From assembly GCA_964569845.1 (NCBI GenBank), contig CAZMUQ010000034.1:1-11152 (forward strand): a stretch of DNA of 11,152 bases, in the 5' to 3' direction. The position numbers and the translations under genes were made by a program. Positions 1 through 6,158 of this stretch are shown here, piece by piece. Within the stretch, counting starts at the first letter, position 1, and each line of letters begins with the position of its first letter. Below the pieces are notes generated by a model that made no database searches, was not told the origin of the DNA, and saw nothing but the letters and a program-made list of their open reading frames with translations. Source of the DNA: CAZMUQ01 sp964569845 (lineage in GTDB: Archaea; Thermoproteota; Bathyarchaeia; Hecatellales; Hecatellaceae).

Positions 1-35
1 ATTAAATCTTAAAACAGGAAAAGTAAACTAAGACT

Positions 36-47
36 TAAAAATTTTTA
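36..47. promoter_or_regulatory. AT palindrome, possible TATA element of a leftward gene
   Basis: A perfect 12-bp palindrome, TAAAAATTTTTA, lies about 50 bp downstream of the NUDIX gene. On the minus strand it reads as an archaeal TATA-like element and could drive a gene beyond the left edge. It could equally be part of the T-rich termination zone. Nothing else supports either reading. Confidence 0.2.
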
Positions 48-61
48 TGCTAGAGAATTTT

Positions 62-94
62 CACACTAAAAACCTAACAGCCTTCTATTAAATC
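62..94 (-). terminator. T-rich termination zone after the NUDIX gene
   Basis: Downstream of the NUDIX stop codon the minus strand contains a T5 run (plus-strand A5 at 68-72) in AT-rich sequence. Archaeal transcription commonly ends at short T tracts without a stable hairpin, so this is a plausible end for the DUF1786-NUDIX transcript. No clear stem-loop is visible. Confidence 0.25.
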
Positions 95-502
95 CTAGTT
101 TTTTAGATTTTTTATGGCATCTTCAAAAATTTTATCATGGTCAAAAGCTAGTTTTTCAGGTTTTTTAGAGAAAACTTTTACATCCTCTGCATCTGATGAA
201 GCTTTAAGCTTATTAGAAACTGCTTCTGCAAGGTAAACTATGGAAACATAGTGTCCTCTGGGATCTCTATCAGGTTTAGAGTAAACTCCAAGAAGTTTAA
301 CGATTTTAATATCTAAGCCTGTTTCCTCTTTAACTTCTCTTTTAACAGCCTCTTCTACAGTTTCCCCGTATTCCACTATTCCTCCAGGTAGAGCCCACCA
401 ACCTTTGTAAGGTTCTTTACCTCTTTTAACAAAAACAAAGCCATCCTTAAACCTTATAACAGCATCTACAGCTAAAATAGGCCTTTTTTTGTTAGTAGCC
501 AA
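95..502 (-). CDS. NUDIX hydrolase, probable ADP-ribose/nucleotide pyrophosphatase
   Basis: This 135-residue single-domain protein probably hydrolyses a nucleoside diphosphate linked to another group, in the cytoplasm. The Nudix box is complete: G41, E47 and R55-E56 followed by E59-E60-x-G62-L63, which supplies the Mg2+-binding glutamates. The preceding PGG (39-41) and the later PDRDPRGH motif (about 77-84) are typical of archaeal ADP-ribose pyrophosphatase-like members. Substrates cannot be fixed from motifs alone. The start is TTG at 502, chosen because AGGTGA (514-509) precedes it by exactly 6 nt and the next residues lead straight into the first beta-strand. The gene lies 30 bp downstream of the DUF1786 gene and is probably co-transcribed with it. 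The family call is secure; the ADP-ribose preference is inferred. Confidence 0.93.
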   Translation of the reverse strand: MATNKKRPILAVDAVIRFKDGFVFVKRGKEPYKGWWALPGGIVEYGETVEEAVKREVKEETGLDIKIVKLLGVYSKPDRDPRGHYVSIVYLAEAVSNKLKASSDAEDVKVFSKKPEKLAFDHDKIFEDAIKNLKN

Positions 503-508
503 GAATTT

Positions 509-514
509 TCACCT
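509..514 (-). promoter_or_regulatory. Shine-Dalgarno site AGGTGA deciding a TTG start
   Basis: AGGTGA lies on the minus strand 6 nt before the TTG at 502-500. It matches the GGTGA part of the usual GGAGGTGA complement of the 16S rRNA 3' end. The same arrangement recurs before abce1 and hisH, which makes it a useful start-site ruler for this genome. Confidence 0.75.
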
Positions 515-532
515 AAAAAATTTAAAGTTTAA

Positions 533-1609
533 CTAAGCAAAAAATTTTCTTTTAACAGCTTCAACTAAACCAAAAGTTCCGGTCATCATTACATCTCCAC
601 CTGGAGCTGGGAAATAAACTTTAAAATCTGTATTGCTAAAAATAGTCCTATTTGGGCCTGTTATAGCGATCATAATTTTTTCAACTGGCTTAGGTTTAAA
701 GTTTTCTAGGTAAAATAATCCATGTCCTCCATCACTAAAAACATGTTTATCTAAAAGTTTTCCTGATAGGAATTCCTTTAAAAGCCAGCTTAATCTTTCA
801 CTATTAAGCATTTTTGTATGGTGTTCAACCATTCCAGCTACTTCTCCATCTAAAATTAGGGAGAATAAAGTGTGAGCATTACCAGCATTAATAATTAAAG
901 CTTCTCTAGCATCCTTAACTTTAGAATCTGTTAAACATCCCAAAATTGCTGCAGGAGCAGTATCCATAACTAAAACTTTAACATTAGAAAGCTGCTTTTT
1001 AACAGCCTTAACCGCAGATTTCATTCTTAAAAAGAATTCTGGAATTTCTTCCTCTTTAAAAGCTAAGCTTTCAATTTTAGGATTTTTCTCTAAAATCTCC
1101 TTCATTTTTTGAAGTCTAAATCTTCTATTCTCAACACCTTTAGGGTAAACTCCACTATCTTGAACTCCTACAGCAACAAAGTCAACATCCAAAACCTTAA
1201 CATTAAATTTTTCCAAAAATTCTGCTAACAGGTTAATCATAATCTCCCTTAACTCTAAAATTTCACCATCAAAGTTTTCTAGTTCAGCCTCATCTTTAAC
1301 AATTTTAATTCCATAGGCTTCAACATCCTCCAGCCTATTTCTTATGGTGTATGCGGCATCCTTAGTCATTATAACTTTGAATCCCCTTCTAAGGTGGTTT
1401 AAAATTGAAGCTGTTAAAACTCCTCCACCAATAGTTTCACCCTTAACAAGTAAACTTTTACCCTTACTAGTTATCTCCTTAACTTTCTCAGCAAAAACTT
1501 TTGAAGGTGATGGTAAAACAATCTTAATACAATTCTCAATGTTTATCCTATCATCATAAAGCAAAACATCCTGAGTTCCAGCACCAATATCCAAAGCTAA
1601 AATCTTCAT
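533..1609 (-). CDS. DUF1786 family protein, ASKHA-like fold of unknown function
   Basis: This 358-residue protein has the hallmark N-terminus of DUF1786: LALDIGAGTQD at residues 4-14. It resembles the phosphate-1 loop of the actin/Hsp70/sugar-kinase ATPase superfamily. A second glycine-rich patch, NAGNAHT (about 242-248), resembles a phosphate-2 type segment. The C-terminus carries PGGDVMMTGTFGL (about 337-349). The family is widespread in archaea and is sometimes labelled as related to pyruvate formate-lyase activating enzyme, but no CxxxCxxC radical-SAM motif is present, so I do not use that name. The likely activity, nucleotide binding or phosphotransfer, is inferred from the fold-like motifs only. 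The ATG start at 1609 follows a G-rich stretch. It has its own promoter region and precedes the NUDIX gene by 30 bp. Confidence 0.85.
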   Translation of the reverse strand: MKILALDIGAGTQDVLLYDDRINIENCIKIVLPSPSKVFAEKVKEITSKGKSLLVKGETIGGGVLTASILNHLRRGFKVIMTKDAAYTIRNRLEDVEAYGIKIVKDEAELENFDGEILELREIMINLLAEFLEKFNVKVLDVDFVAVGVQDSGVYPKGVENRRFRLQKMKEILEKNPKIESLAFKEEEIPEFFLRMKSAVKAVKKQLSNVKVLVMDTAPAAILGCLTDSKVKDAREALIINAGNAHTLFSLILDGEVAGMVEHHTKMLNSERLSWLLKEFLSGKLLDKHVFSDGGHGLFYLENFKPKPVEKIMIAITGPNRTIFSNTDFKVYFPAPGGDVMMTGTFGLVEAVKRKFFA

Positions 1610-1655
1610 AAACTTCCCCTTCCCCCAACAAATAATACATAAACAATCTTCAAAA

Positions 1656-1665
1656 CTTTAAAATT
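1656..1665 (-). promoter_or_regulatory. Candidate TATA box for the DUF1786-NUDIX unit
   Basis: On the minus strand AATTTTAAAG lies about 50 bp upstream of the DUF1786 ATG, in the 153-bp spacer after hisF. An archaeal start about 25 nt downstream would give a leader of roughly 25-30 nt containing the G-rich ribosome binding region. The match is only to a general AT-rich TATA shape. The rest of the spacer contains a 7-bp inverted repeat and T-rich sequence, and no gene. Confidence 0.35.
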
Positions 1666-1691
1666 CCTCACCTTTCATTTTCTGGAGTTAA

Positions 1692-1723
1692 AACTTTTTT
1701 AATTTCTCCTATACTGAAAAGTT
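1692..1723 (-). terminator. Weak inverted repeat in the spacer downstream of hisF
   Basis: AACTTTT (1692-1698) and AAAAGTT (1717-1723) are perfect inverted repeats separated by 18 nt. They lie about 40-70 bp after the hisF stop, with a T-rich minus strand between them and the gene. This may help end the lrp-hisH-hisF transcript, but the stem is short and AT-rich. Confidence 0.2.
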
Positions 1724-1762
1724 AGGATTAAAGATTTTTATTGGAAAGTAAAAGTAGAGGAA

Positions 1763-2587
1763 TTAAAGTCTTACTGAAACATTTTTCTTGGCTAAGTATT
1801 CCTTAACTTGTTTTATCGTATATTTCTCGTAGTGAAAGATGCTTGCTGCTAAAGCTGCTGTGGCTTCTGTTTGGGTAAAAACCTCGTATATATGTTCAGG
1901 GTTTCCGCAACCCCCTGAAGCTATAACTGGAATTTTAACTCTTCTACTAACTTCTTTTGTTAATGGTATGTCGTATCCTTTAACAGTTCCATCTCTATCC
2001 ATACTTGTAAGTAAAATTTCTCCTGCTCCTCTTTCCTCAACTTCCATAGCCCATTTTATTGCATCAATACCAGTAAATTTTCTTCCACCATAAATTGAAC
2101 ATTCAAACCAGCAGTATCCTTCAGGTGTTTTAATAACAATTTTATCTTTAACATTGTTTGGAGATTTAACATATCTTCTTTTAGCATCAATAGCTACAAC
2201 ACATGCTTGGCTTCCAAAATATTTAGCTATCTGATTTATAAGATTTGGATTTTGAATTGCAGCAGTATTAATTGAAACCTTATCAGCACCAACATTAAAA
2301 ACTTTTCTAGCATCTTCAAGACTTTTTATTCCTCCACCAACAGTTAAAGGTACAAAAACATGTTTAGCTGTTTCCTCTATAACATTAACCATTGTCTCCC
2401 TTCTTTCATGACTTGCAGTAATATCAAGAAAAACAATTTCATCAGCTCCTTCATCATAATATTTTTTTGCAAGTTTCCATGGCTCTCCTGCATACCTTAT
2501 TTGCCTAAACTCTATCCCTTTAACAACACGCCCCCTAGGTACTGCAAGATCACAATCAAGACATGGGATGATTCTTTTACAAAGCAT
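1763..2587 (-). CDS. hisF: Imidazole glycerol phosphate synthase, cyclase subunit HisF
   Basis: HisF is the (beta/alpha)8-barrel subunit that uses ammonia channelled from HisH to turn PRFAR into imidazole glycerol phosphate and AICAR, in histidine biosynthesis. Key residues are in place: IPCLD with C9 and catalytic D11, DITASHERR (55-63), the phosphate-binding VGGGIK (83-88), the second catalytic aspartate in VAIDAKR (D134), LTSMDRDGT (193-201) and ASGGCG (223-228). At 274 residues it is about 20 longer than the bacterial type; the extra residues follow the fifth strand (about 138-165), as in other archaeal HisF proteins. The start is ATG, 8 nt after the hisH stop, with a weak GGATGG-type ribosome binding site that overlaps that stop. 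It is the last gene of the lrp-hisH-hisF unit. The function is secure. Confidence 0.98.
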   Translation of the reverse strand: MLCKRIIPCLDCDLAVPRGRVVKGIEFRQIRYAGEPWKLAKKYYDEGADEIVFLDITASHERRETMVNVIEETAKHVFVPLTVGGGIKSLEDARKVFNVGADKVSINTAAIQNPNLINQIAKYFGSQACVVAIDAKRRYVKSPNNVKDKIVIKTPEGYCWFECSIYGGRKFTGIDAIKWAMEVEERGAGEILLTSMDRDGTVKGYDIPLTKEVSRRVKIPVIASGGCGNPEHIYEVFTQTEATAALAASIFHYEKYTIKQVKEYLAKKNVSVRL

Positions 2588-2595
2588 CTTCCATC

Positions 2596-3192
2596 CTACA
2601 TGTTTAAAAAGTTTTTAAGAATACTTAAACCATAACTTCCACTTTTTTCTGGGTGAAATTGTACACCATAAACTTTCTTTTTCCAAACTGCAGCTGTAAT
2701 TTCTTCTTCTCCATATTTTGCTTTAGCAACAACAACATCCTCTAAAGGTTTAGCGTGGTATGAATGAGCAAAGTAAACGTAGCCTTCACCAATACCATGA
2801 AAAAGTGGGCATTCAGGTTTTTCAATTTTTAGCTTATTCCAACCCATATGAGGTAATTTTAAGCTTGTTTTAATCTTAGCTATTTTACCCTTAAAAAATC
2901 CTAAACCTTTAATTCCACTTAAAGCTTCTTCAGACTCCTCAAAAAGTATTTGTCCCCCTATGCATATGCCTAGGATTGGAGTATCAGATTTTAATGCTTC
3001 AACAATTTTTGGAGTAAATGGTTGAATATTTTTTGCACCATCAGTAAAAGCTCCAACACCTGGGATAACTATTCTTTCCGTTTTAACATTTTCAGGCTTA
3101 TCAATGATAACAGGTTCTGCTTGAATAGCTTTAAACGCGTTATATACACTTCTAATATTACCCATCTTATAATCTAGAATTAAAACCTTAAT
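2596..3192 (-). CDS. hisH: Imidazole glycerol phosphate synthase, glutamine amidotransferase subunit HisH (probable ATT start)
   Basis: HisH is the class-I glutaminase that supplies ammonia to HisF. In the 198-residue version the triad is C77 (GICIGGQ), H180 and E182 (VQFHPEKSG). The nearest ATG (3165) would give 189 residues and begin inside the conserved N-terminus. Codons upstream of it read TIKVLILDYK directly into MGNIRS, which is the classical first strand of HisH, and run back to a TGA. No ATG, GTG or TTG occurs in that stretch. I choose ATT at 3192-3190 because AGGTGA lies exactly 6 nt upstream, as for the TTG-started NUDIX gene (with GGTGA likewise before abce1). The start lies 10 nt after the lrp stop, whose TAG overlaps the ribosome binding site, suggesting coupling. 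The oxyanion-region sequence GICIGGQ differs slightly from the common GICLGMQ. The product is certain; the exact start is inferred. Confidence 0.95.
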   Translation of the reverse strand: MKVLILDYKMGNIRSVYNAFKAIQAEPVIIDKPENVKTERIVIPGVGAFTDGAKNIQPFTPKIVEALKSDTPILGICIGGQILFEESEEALSGIKGLGFFKGKIAKIKTSLKLPHMGWNKLKIEKPECPLFHGIGEGYVYFAHSYHAKPLEDVVVAKAKYGEEEITAAVWKKKVYGVQFHPEKSGSYGLSILKNFLNM

Positions 3193-3198
3193 TGTACT

Positions 3199-3204
3199 TC
3201 ACCT
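3199..3204 (-). promoter_or_regulatory. Shine-Dalgarno AGGTGA placing hisH initiation at ATT
   Basis: AGGTGA on the minus strand is 6 nt upstream of the ATT at 3192-3190. It overlaps the TAG stop of the lrp gene (3205-3203). No comparable motif precedes the internal ATG at 3165, so this site is what selects the longer hisH. Confidence 0.65.
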
Positions 3205-3640
3205 ATAAAATTCTGAAGTCCTCTTTAATTGTTGTTAAAACTAGATGAGTATTCGTCCTTTCAACATAAGGATTTGAAAGTAAGCTTTTAGTAAACTTAC
3301 TTAATTCTTCACGTGTTTTAAATTTTGCTATGATCATTGCATCTGTAAGCCCTGTGGTATCATAAACAGCACAAACATTAGGTTTTTTAGCAATTTCCTC
3401 GTCAACTTCTAAAAGTTTCCCTTTAGCAACAGTAACTTCTATTATGGCTGTTAACCCGTAGCCAAGTTTTTCATGGTCAATTAGTATAGAATAACCTTTA
3501 ATTATGCCTTCTTTCTCAAGATTTTTAACTCTGCTAAGTACGGTTCCAACAGCAACATCAAGTTTTCTAGCTATTTCACGAAAAGATTGACGCGAATTTT
3601 TGATGAGTTCCTTAAGAATTTTTCTATCTACATCATCCAT
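3203..3640 (-). CDS. Lrp/AsnC family transcriptional regulator
   Basis: This 145-residue DNA-binding protein has the usual two parts: an N-terminal helix-turn-helix (about 1-50, beginning MDDVDRKIL, with SFREIARKLDVAVGTV as the recognition region) and a C-terminal RAM/AsnC ligand-binding domain (about 62-140, with a GLTD turn near 97-100). Such proteins form dimers and octamers and respond to amino acids. It is the first gene of a unit with hisH and hisF, only 10 nt before hisH, so control of histidine synthesis and of itself is a reasonable inference; the effector is not evident. The ATG start is preceded by GAGGGAG. A palindrome with a TATA-like core lies about 60 bp upstream. The family assignment is secure; the regulon is unproven. 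Confidence 0.95.
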   Translation of the reverse strand: MDDVDRKILKELIKNSRQSFREIARKLDVAVGTVLSRVKNLEKEGIIKGYSILIDHEKLGYGLTAIIEVTVAKGKLLEVDEEIAKKPNVCAVYDTTGLTDAMIIAKFKTREELSKFTKSLLSNPYVERTNTHLVLTTIKEDFRIL

Positions 3641-3691
3641 TAAATCTCCCTCAAATCTGAATAAAAATAAGGTGATATTTAAGTTATAATG

Positions 3692-3707
3692 AACATTTAA
3701 ATATGTT
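3692..3707 (-). promoter_or_regulatory. TATA box inside a palindrome upstream of lrp-hisH-hisF
   Basis: AACAT and ATGTT flank the AT core TTAAAT, giving a 16-bp inverted repeat about 60 bp upstream of the lrp start. On the minus strand the core reads TATTTAAATG, identical to the candidate TATA box of herA. Lrp-type proteins often bind imperfect palindromes near their own promoters, so this could be both TATA box and operator. It overlaps the stop codon of the THUMP gene. A second AT-rich candidate (about 3672-3684) lies closer to the start. Confidence 0.4.
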
Positions 3708-4221
3708 TTTCCTTAACAATTGAAAAGATGTCTGATGGCTTTAAAACAGAAATTCCTGTTAAATTTCCAATGATTTCTATCAACAAAATTTTGTCAGGAT
3801 TTTTTAAGTCAACTTTTCTATCTATTTCTTCAGCAACAACTTTTATAATTTCCATTCTATCAAGCTCAGTATGCCTTTTTTCAACAGTAACTCTAAACTT
3901 TTCTTCAGCGGCAATGTTTTTAGCAAGCTGTTTAGCAACCTCTCTAATATCTTCAATCCTAGTTTTTACAACTTTTTGAATAGGAGTAATCTTTAAAGTA
4001 TACTGAAATTCTTCAGGCTTCTCCTCCAAAAAGCTTCTAAGCCTTTTAACTACTTCAAAAGGATCTAAGCTTGTTTTAGCAACAATAAGTCCTTTTACAG
4101 GTGTAATATCTGTTAAAGGTTCAGGGTCGCCAATCTCCTTAAGCAGATACCAAAGTTCAGAACATGCAGCATTTTCTTCTCCTCTACGAGTTGAAACTAG
4201 AAGGTTAAAATCCTCAAGCAT
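3697..4221 (-). CDS. THUMP domain protein, archaeal Tan1-like tRNA-binding factor
   Basis: This 174-residue protein has the pattern of the archaeal stand-alone THUMP group (COG1818-like). The N-terminal segment FNLLVSTRRGEENAACSEL (5-23) is typical of its ferredoxin-like subdomain. The THUMP core follows: GLIVAKT (44-50), FQYTLKITPIQKVV (about 77-90), a long helix, KFRVTVEKRHTELDRMEII (about 108-126), then LLIEIIGNLTGISVL (about 146-160). Eukaryotic Tan1 partners the acetyltransferase Kre33/NAT10 to make N4-acetylcytidine in tRNA; the archaeal homologue probably presents tRNA to a modifying enzyme. No catalytic domain is fused. No Shine-Dalgarno motif precedes the ATG and an in-frame TGA blocks upward extension, so a leaderless or very short leader is possible. 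Neighbouring sua5 is also a tRNA-modification gene. Family good, partner inferred. Confidence 0.85.
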   Translation of the reverse strand: MLEDFNLLVSTRRGEENAACSELWYLLKEIGDPEPLTDITPVKGLIVAKTSLDPFEVVKRLRSFLEEKPEEFQYTLKITPIQKVVKTRIEDIREVAKQLAKNIAAEEKFRVTVEKRHTELDRMEIIKVVAEEIDRKVDLKNPDKILLIEIIGNLTGISVLKPSDIFSIVKEKHI

Positions 4222-4267
4222 ATTAAGTCACAACCATTAAAGCTGCTGTAATCTAAAAACTTAAAGA

Positions 4268-5329
4268 TTAAAATTTAAATTTAAGTTTACCTAAAATTTT
4301 AACATTTGAGTTTAAAAGATGGTAGTAAATTACTTTCCCACGATTAACCTCTTTAACAACTCCATTATCCTTCAAAAATTGTAGGTGAGACATTGTTTCA
4401 GCAAATGCAAAGTATTTTTGCATAAGAGGATACTTATCCCAAGATGGATATTTAACATTCCATGTAATTGTTGAGGCTATCTGGTAAGCTGTTAAATCCC
4501 TTTTCTTAAGCCTTTCAACAATTTCCATACATCTTTGCTTATGATGTAAAATTAATTCTTCAATTCTACCCCTAAAATTTGAGAAAATTTTACCATGTCC
4601 TGGTAAAACTTTTTTAACACTAAATCTTTTGATTTTAGCTAAACTATTAAGATAATTTTTAAGTGGACGATAAATTTCGTAACTCTTATCTGGTAATGCA
4701 ATATTTGGAGTTATAGTTAAAAGTAGGTGGTCTCCTGCAAAAAGAAGACCTTCATCAGCATCATAAAGACAAATATGCCCAGGTGTATGTCCAGGTGTCC
4801 AAATAATGTCAAAGCTTTTTTCACCAACTTTAACTTTATCCTTATCCTTAAGAGTTTTGTCAATTTTTAAAACCTGATTATAAGCCTTAACACTCTTAGT
4901 TGCAGGATGAAGTTTTAGCATTTTTAAGGCTAATTTTTCCGGTAAACCATTACTGACACAAAAGTTAACTTTTTCCTGAAAATTTTCTTTAAATCCAATT
5001 ATAAACTTTTTAAGTAGTCTATACTCTAAATCATTCATCATTAATTTAGCATTTGACTCCATTTTAATAATTCCAGCTAAACCGATATGGTCAGCATGAA
5101 AATGGGTTAATAAAACTTTTCTTATATTCTTAATATCAAATCCAGCTCTGCTAAGCTCACTTTTTAATGACTTAAAAGCTTTCTCAGAAAGAATACCAGT
5201 ATCAATTAGAAGATTATCATCTCCATCAACGATAAGATACGAGTTTAAATAGCGTAAAGGATTCCTGGGTAAGGGAACCTTCAACTGAAAAATGTTAAAA
5301 CCAAGCTTCCTCAAATATAACAACCTCAA
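4268..5329 (-). CDS. MBL-fold metallo-hydrolase with C-terminal winged helix (LACTB2/RNase-like)
   Basis: This 353-residue protein is a metallo-beta-lactamase-fold hydrolase. The metal ligands are visible: H76-x-H78-x-D80-H81 (THFHADHIG), H181 in TPGHTPGH, bridging D200 (AGDHLL) and H245 (PGHG). Residues about 255-340 form a helical and winged-helix tail ending in a beta hairpin (VVKEVNRGKVIYYHL), like the BLACT-type C-terminal domain of LACTB2, an endoribonuclease-related family. The substrate is therefore unknown: RNA, a thioester or another ester are all possible. The TTG at 5329 has no ribosome binding site. TTG at 5314 (residue 6) has GAGGT 8 nt upstream and leaves the fold intact, so it may be the real start. 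A TATA-like element lies at about 5362-5372. It stands 52 bp after sua5 and 46 bp before the THUMP gene. Confidence 0.88.
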   Translation of the reverse strand: MRLLYLRKLGFNIFQLKVPLPRNPLRYLNSYLIVDGDDNLLIDTGILSEKAFKSLKSELSRAGFDIKNIRKVLLTHFHADHIGLAGIIKMESNAKLMMNDLEYRLLKKFIIGFKENFQEKVNFCVSNGLPEKLALKMLKLHPATKSVKAYNQVLKIDKTLKDKDKVKVGEKSFDIIWTPGHTPGHICLYDADEGLLFAGDHLLLTITPNIALPDKSYEIYRPLKNYLNSLAKIKRFSVKKVLPGHGKIFSNFRGRIEELILHHKQRCMEIVERLKKRDLTAYQIASTITWNVKYPSWDKYPLMQKYFAFAETMSHLQFLKDNGVVKEVNRGKVIYYHLLNSNVKILGKLKFKF

Positions 5330-5361
5330 CTAATAACAAATTATTAATATGAAGCTAAAAG

Positions 5362-5372
5362 CTATATAAATG
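5362..5372 (-). promoter_or_regulatory. Candidate TATA box for the MBL-fold gene
   Basis: On the minus strand TTTATATAG lies about 40 bp upstream of the first TTG and about 50 bp upstream of the TTG at 5314. A start about 25 nt downstream falls near 5341, leaving a leader of 12 or 27 nt. The longer leader would include the GAGGT ribosome binding site, which favours the 5314 start. Confidence 0.4.
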
Positions 5373-5381
5373 CACTAAAAA

Positions 5382-5990
5382 TTAAATCTCGCCTACAACC
5401 TTTAAAATATCTTCAATCTTAATTGGCCCTAATCTTAAAATCTTAATTTTATCTGTTGAAGCATCTACAACAGTTGAACTTAAACCGTAAAAAGTTTTTC
5501 CACCATCAATTATCAGGTCAACATGTTTTCCAATTTGTTTTTCAGCTTCTTCAGCTGTTGTTGGTGCTGGTTGACCACTAATATTTGCACTTGTTCCTGT
5601 TAAAAATCCGCCACAAAACTTTACAAGTTTAAGAGTTGAGAGATTATTTGGAATTCTAATTCCCACAAGTTCTTTACTGCCAAGAAAATCTGGTGTTAAA
5701 GGTTTACGTGGAAGAACAAGAGTTAAAGGGCCAGGCCAAAATTTTTTTGCAAGTTTTAAAGCTTTTTCTGAGAAATAGGCTAATTTTAATGCTTCATCTA
5801 AGCCTGAAACAATTATAGGTATAGGTTTGTCTTTTCTCCTTTTTACATCAAAAACTTTTTTGACAGCTTCTTCACTAAAAGGGTTTGCTCCAAGCCCATA
5901 AACTGTTTCTGTAGGATAAATTATAAGTCCATTGTTTTTCACAATTGAAGCTGCAAGCTTAAGATTTTCATCATTTAGTGGAACAATCAT
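5382..5990 (-). CDS. tsaC: Threonylcarbamoyl-AMP synthase, Sua5/YrdC/TsaC family
   Basis: This cytoplasmic enzyme makes threonylcarbamoyl-AMP from threonine, bicarbonate and ATP, the first step of the universal t6A37 modification of ANN-decoding tRNAs; in archaea the KEOPS complex then transfers the group. The motifs are PTETVYGLG (26-34), KRRKDKP (50-56), WPGPLT (85-90), TGTSANISG (131-139), SSTVVD (171-176) and RLGPI (186-190). At 202 residues it is the single-domain YrdC/TsaC form and lacks the extra C-terminal domain of long Sua5 proteins. The ATG at 5990 is preceded by GAGGT with a 4-nt spacer. The gene is divergent from the microprotein-abce1 pair, and an inverted repeat at 6022-6045 overlaps its probable promoter. 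The symbol sua5 is used for the same function. Confidence 0.96.
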   Translation of the reverse strand: MIVPLNDENLKLAASIVKNNGLIIYPTETVYGLGANPFSEEAVKKVFDVKRRKDKPIPIIVSGLDEALKLAYFSEKALKLAKKFWPGPLTLVLPRKPLTPDFLGSKELVGIRIPNNLSTLKLVKFCGGFLTGTSANISGQPAPTTAEEAEKQIGKHVDLIIDGGKTFYGLSSTVVDASTDKIKILRLGPIKIEDILKVVGEI

Positions 5991-6021
5991 TTTAACCTCA
6001 TCCTTTTAAAAGAAATTTTTA

Positions 6022-6045
6022 GGTGAATATTAAGATATATTCGCC
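6022..6045. promoter_or_regulatory. Inverted repeat in the divergent tsaC/microprotein promoter region
   Basis: GAATAT (6025-6030) and ATATTC (6037-6042) are perfect inverted repeats around the 6-nt core TAAGAT. They extend to GG and CC on the outside with one mismatch, giving nine positions per arm. The site lies about 35-55 bp upstream of tsaC, where its TATA box is expected, and upstream of the plus-strand pair. It may be an operator for a dimeric regulator, or just an AT-rich promoter with chance symmetry. Confidence 0.35.
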
Positions 6046-6076
6046 ATTTCTATAGTTTATTAGTTTAAAAAAGGAA

Positions 6077-6087
6077 GATTATAAATT
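6077..6087 (+). promoter_or_regulatory. Candidate TATA box for the microprotein-abce1 pair
   Basis: TTATAAATT (6079-6087) follows a purine-rich AAGGAAGA stretch that could serve as the TFB recognition element. A start about 25 nt downstream, near 6108, would give a leader of about 50 nt before the microprotein ATG. TTTAAAAA at about 6064-6071 is an alternative. No bacterial-type promoter is visible. Confidence 0.4.
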
Positions 6088-6143
6088 AATTAAAGGTAAA
6101 GCTTAAGTAGTAGAACAACTTCTCCAAAAACAAATTTAGGAAA

Positions 6144-6151
6144 GGTGGAGG
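6144..6151 (+). promoter_or_regulatory. Strong Shine-Dalgarno of the acidic microprotein
   Basis: GGTGGAGG, 7 nt before the ATG at 6159, is the most extended purine-rich ribosome binding site seen in the window. It is the main evidence that the short acidic reading frame is really translated and at a high rate. Confidence 0.65.
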
Positions 6152-6158
6152 AAAAAAT

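Noticed and set aside
1344..1559. Plus-strand frames inside DUF1786, hisF, the THUMP gene and nurA
   Set aside because: All are opposite well-supported genes, have no ribosome sites and give hydrophobic serine-rich low-information translations.
533..1609. Naming the DUF1786 gene a pyruvate formate-lyase activating enzyme
   Set aside because: The CxxxCxxC radical-SAM motif is missing; the name is an old label without sequence support here.
1610..1762. Possible small RNA or C/D-box RNA in the hisF/DUF1786 spacer
   Set aside because: No paired C box (RTGATGA) and D box (CTGA) with suitable spacing, and no tRNA-like arms; promoter and terminator sequence suffice.
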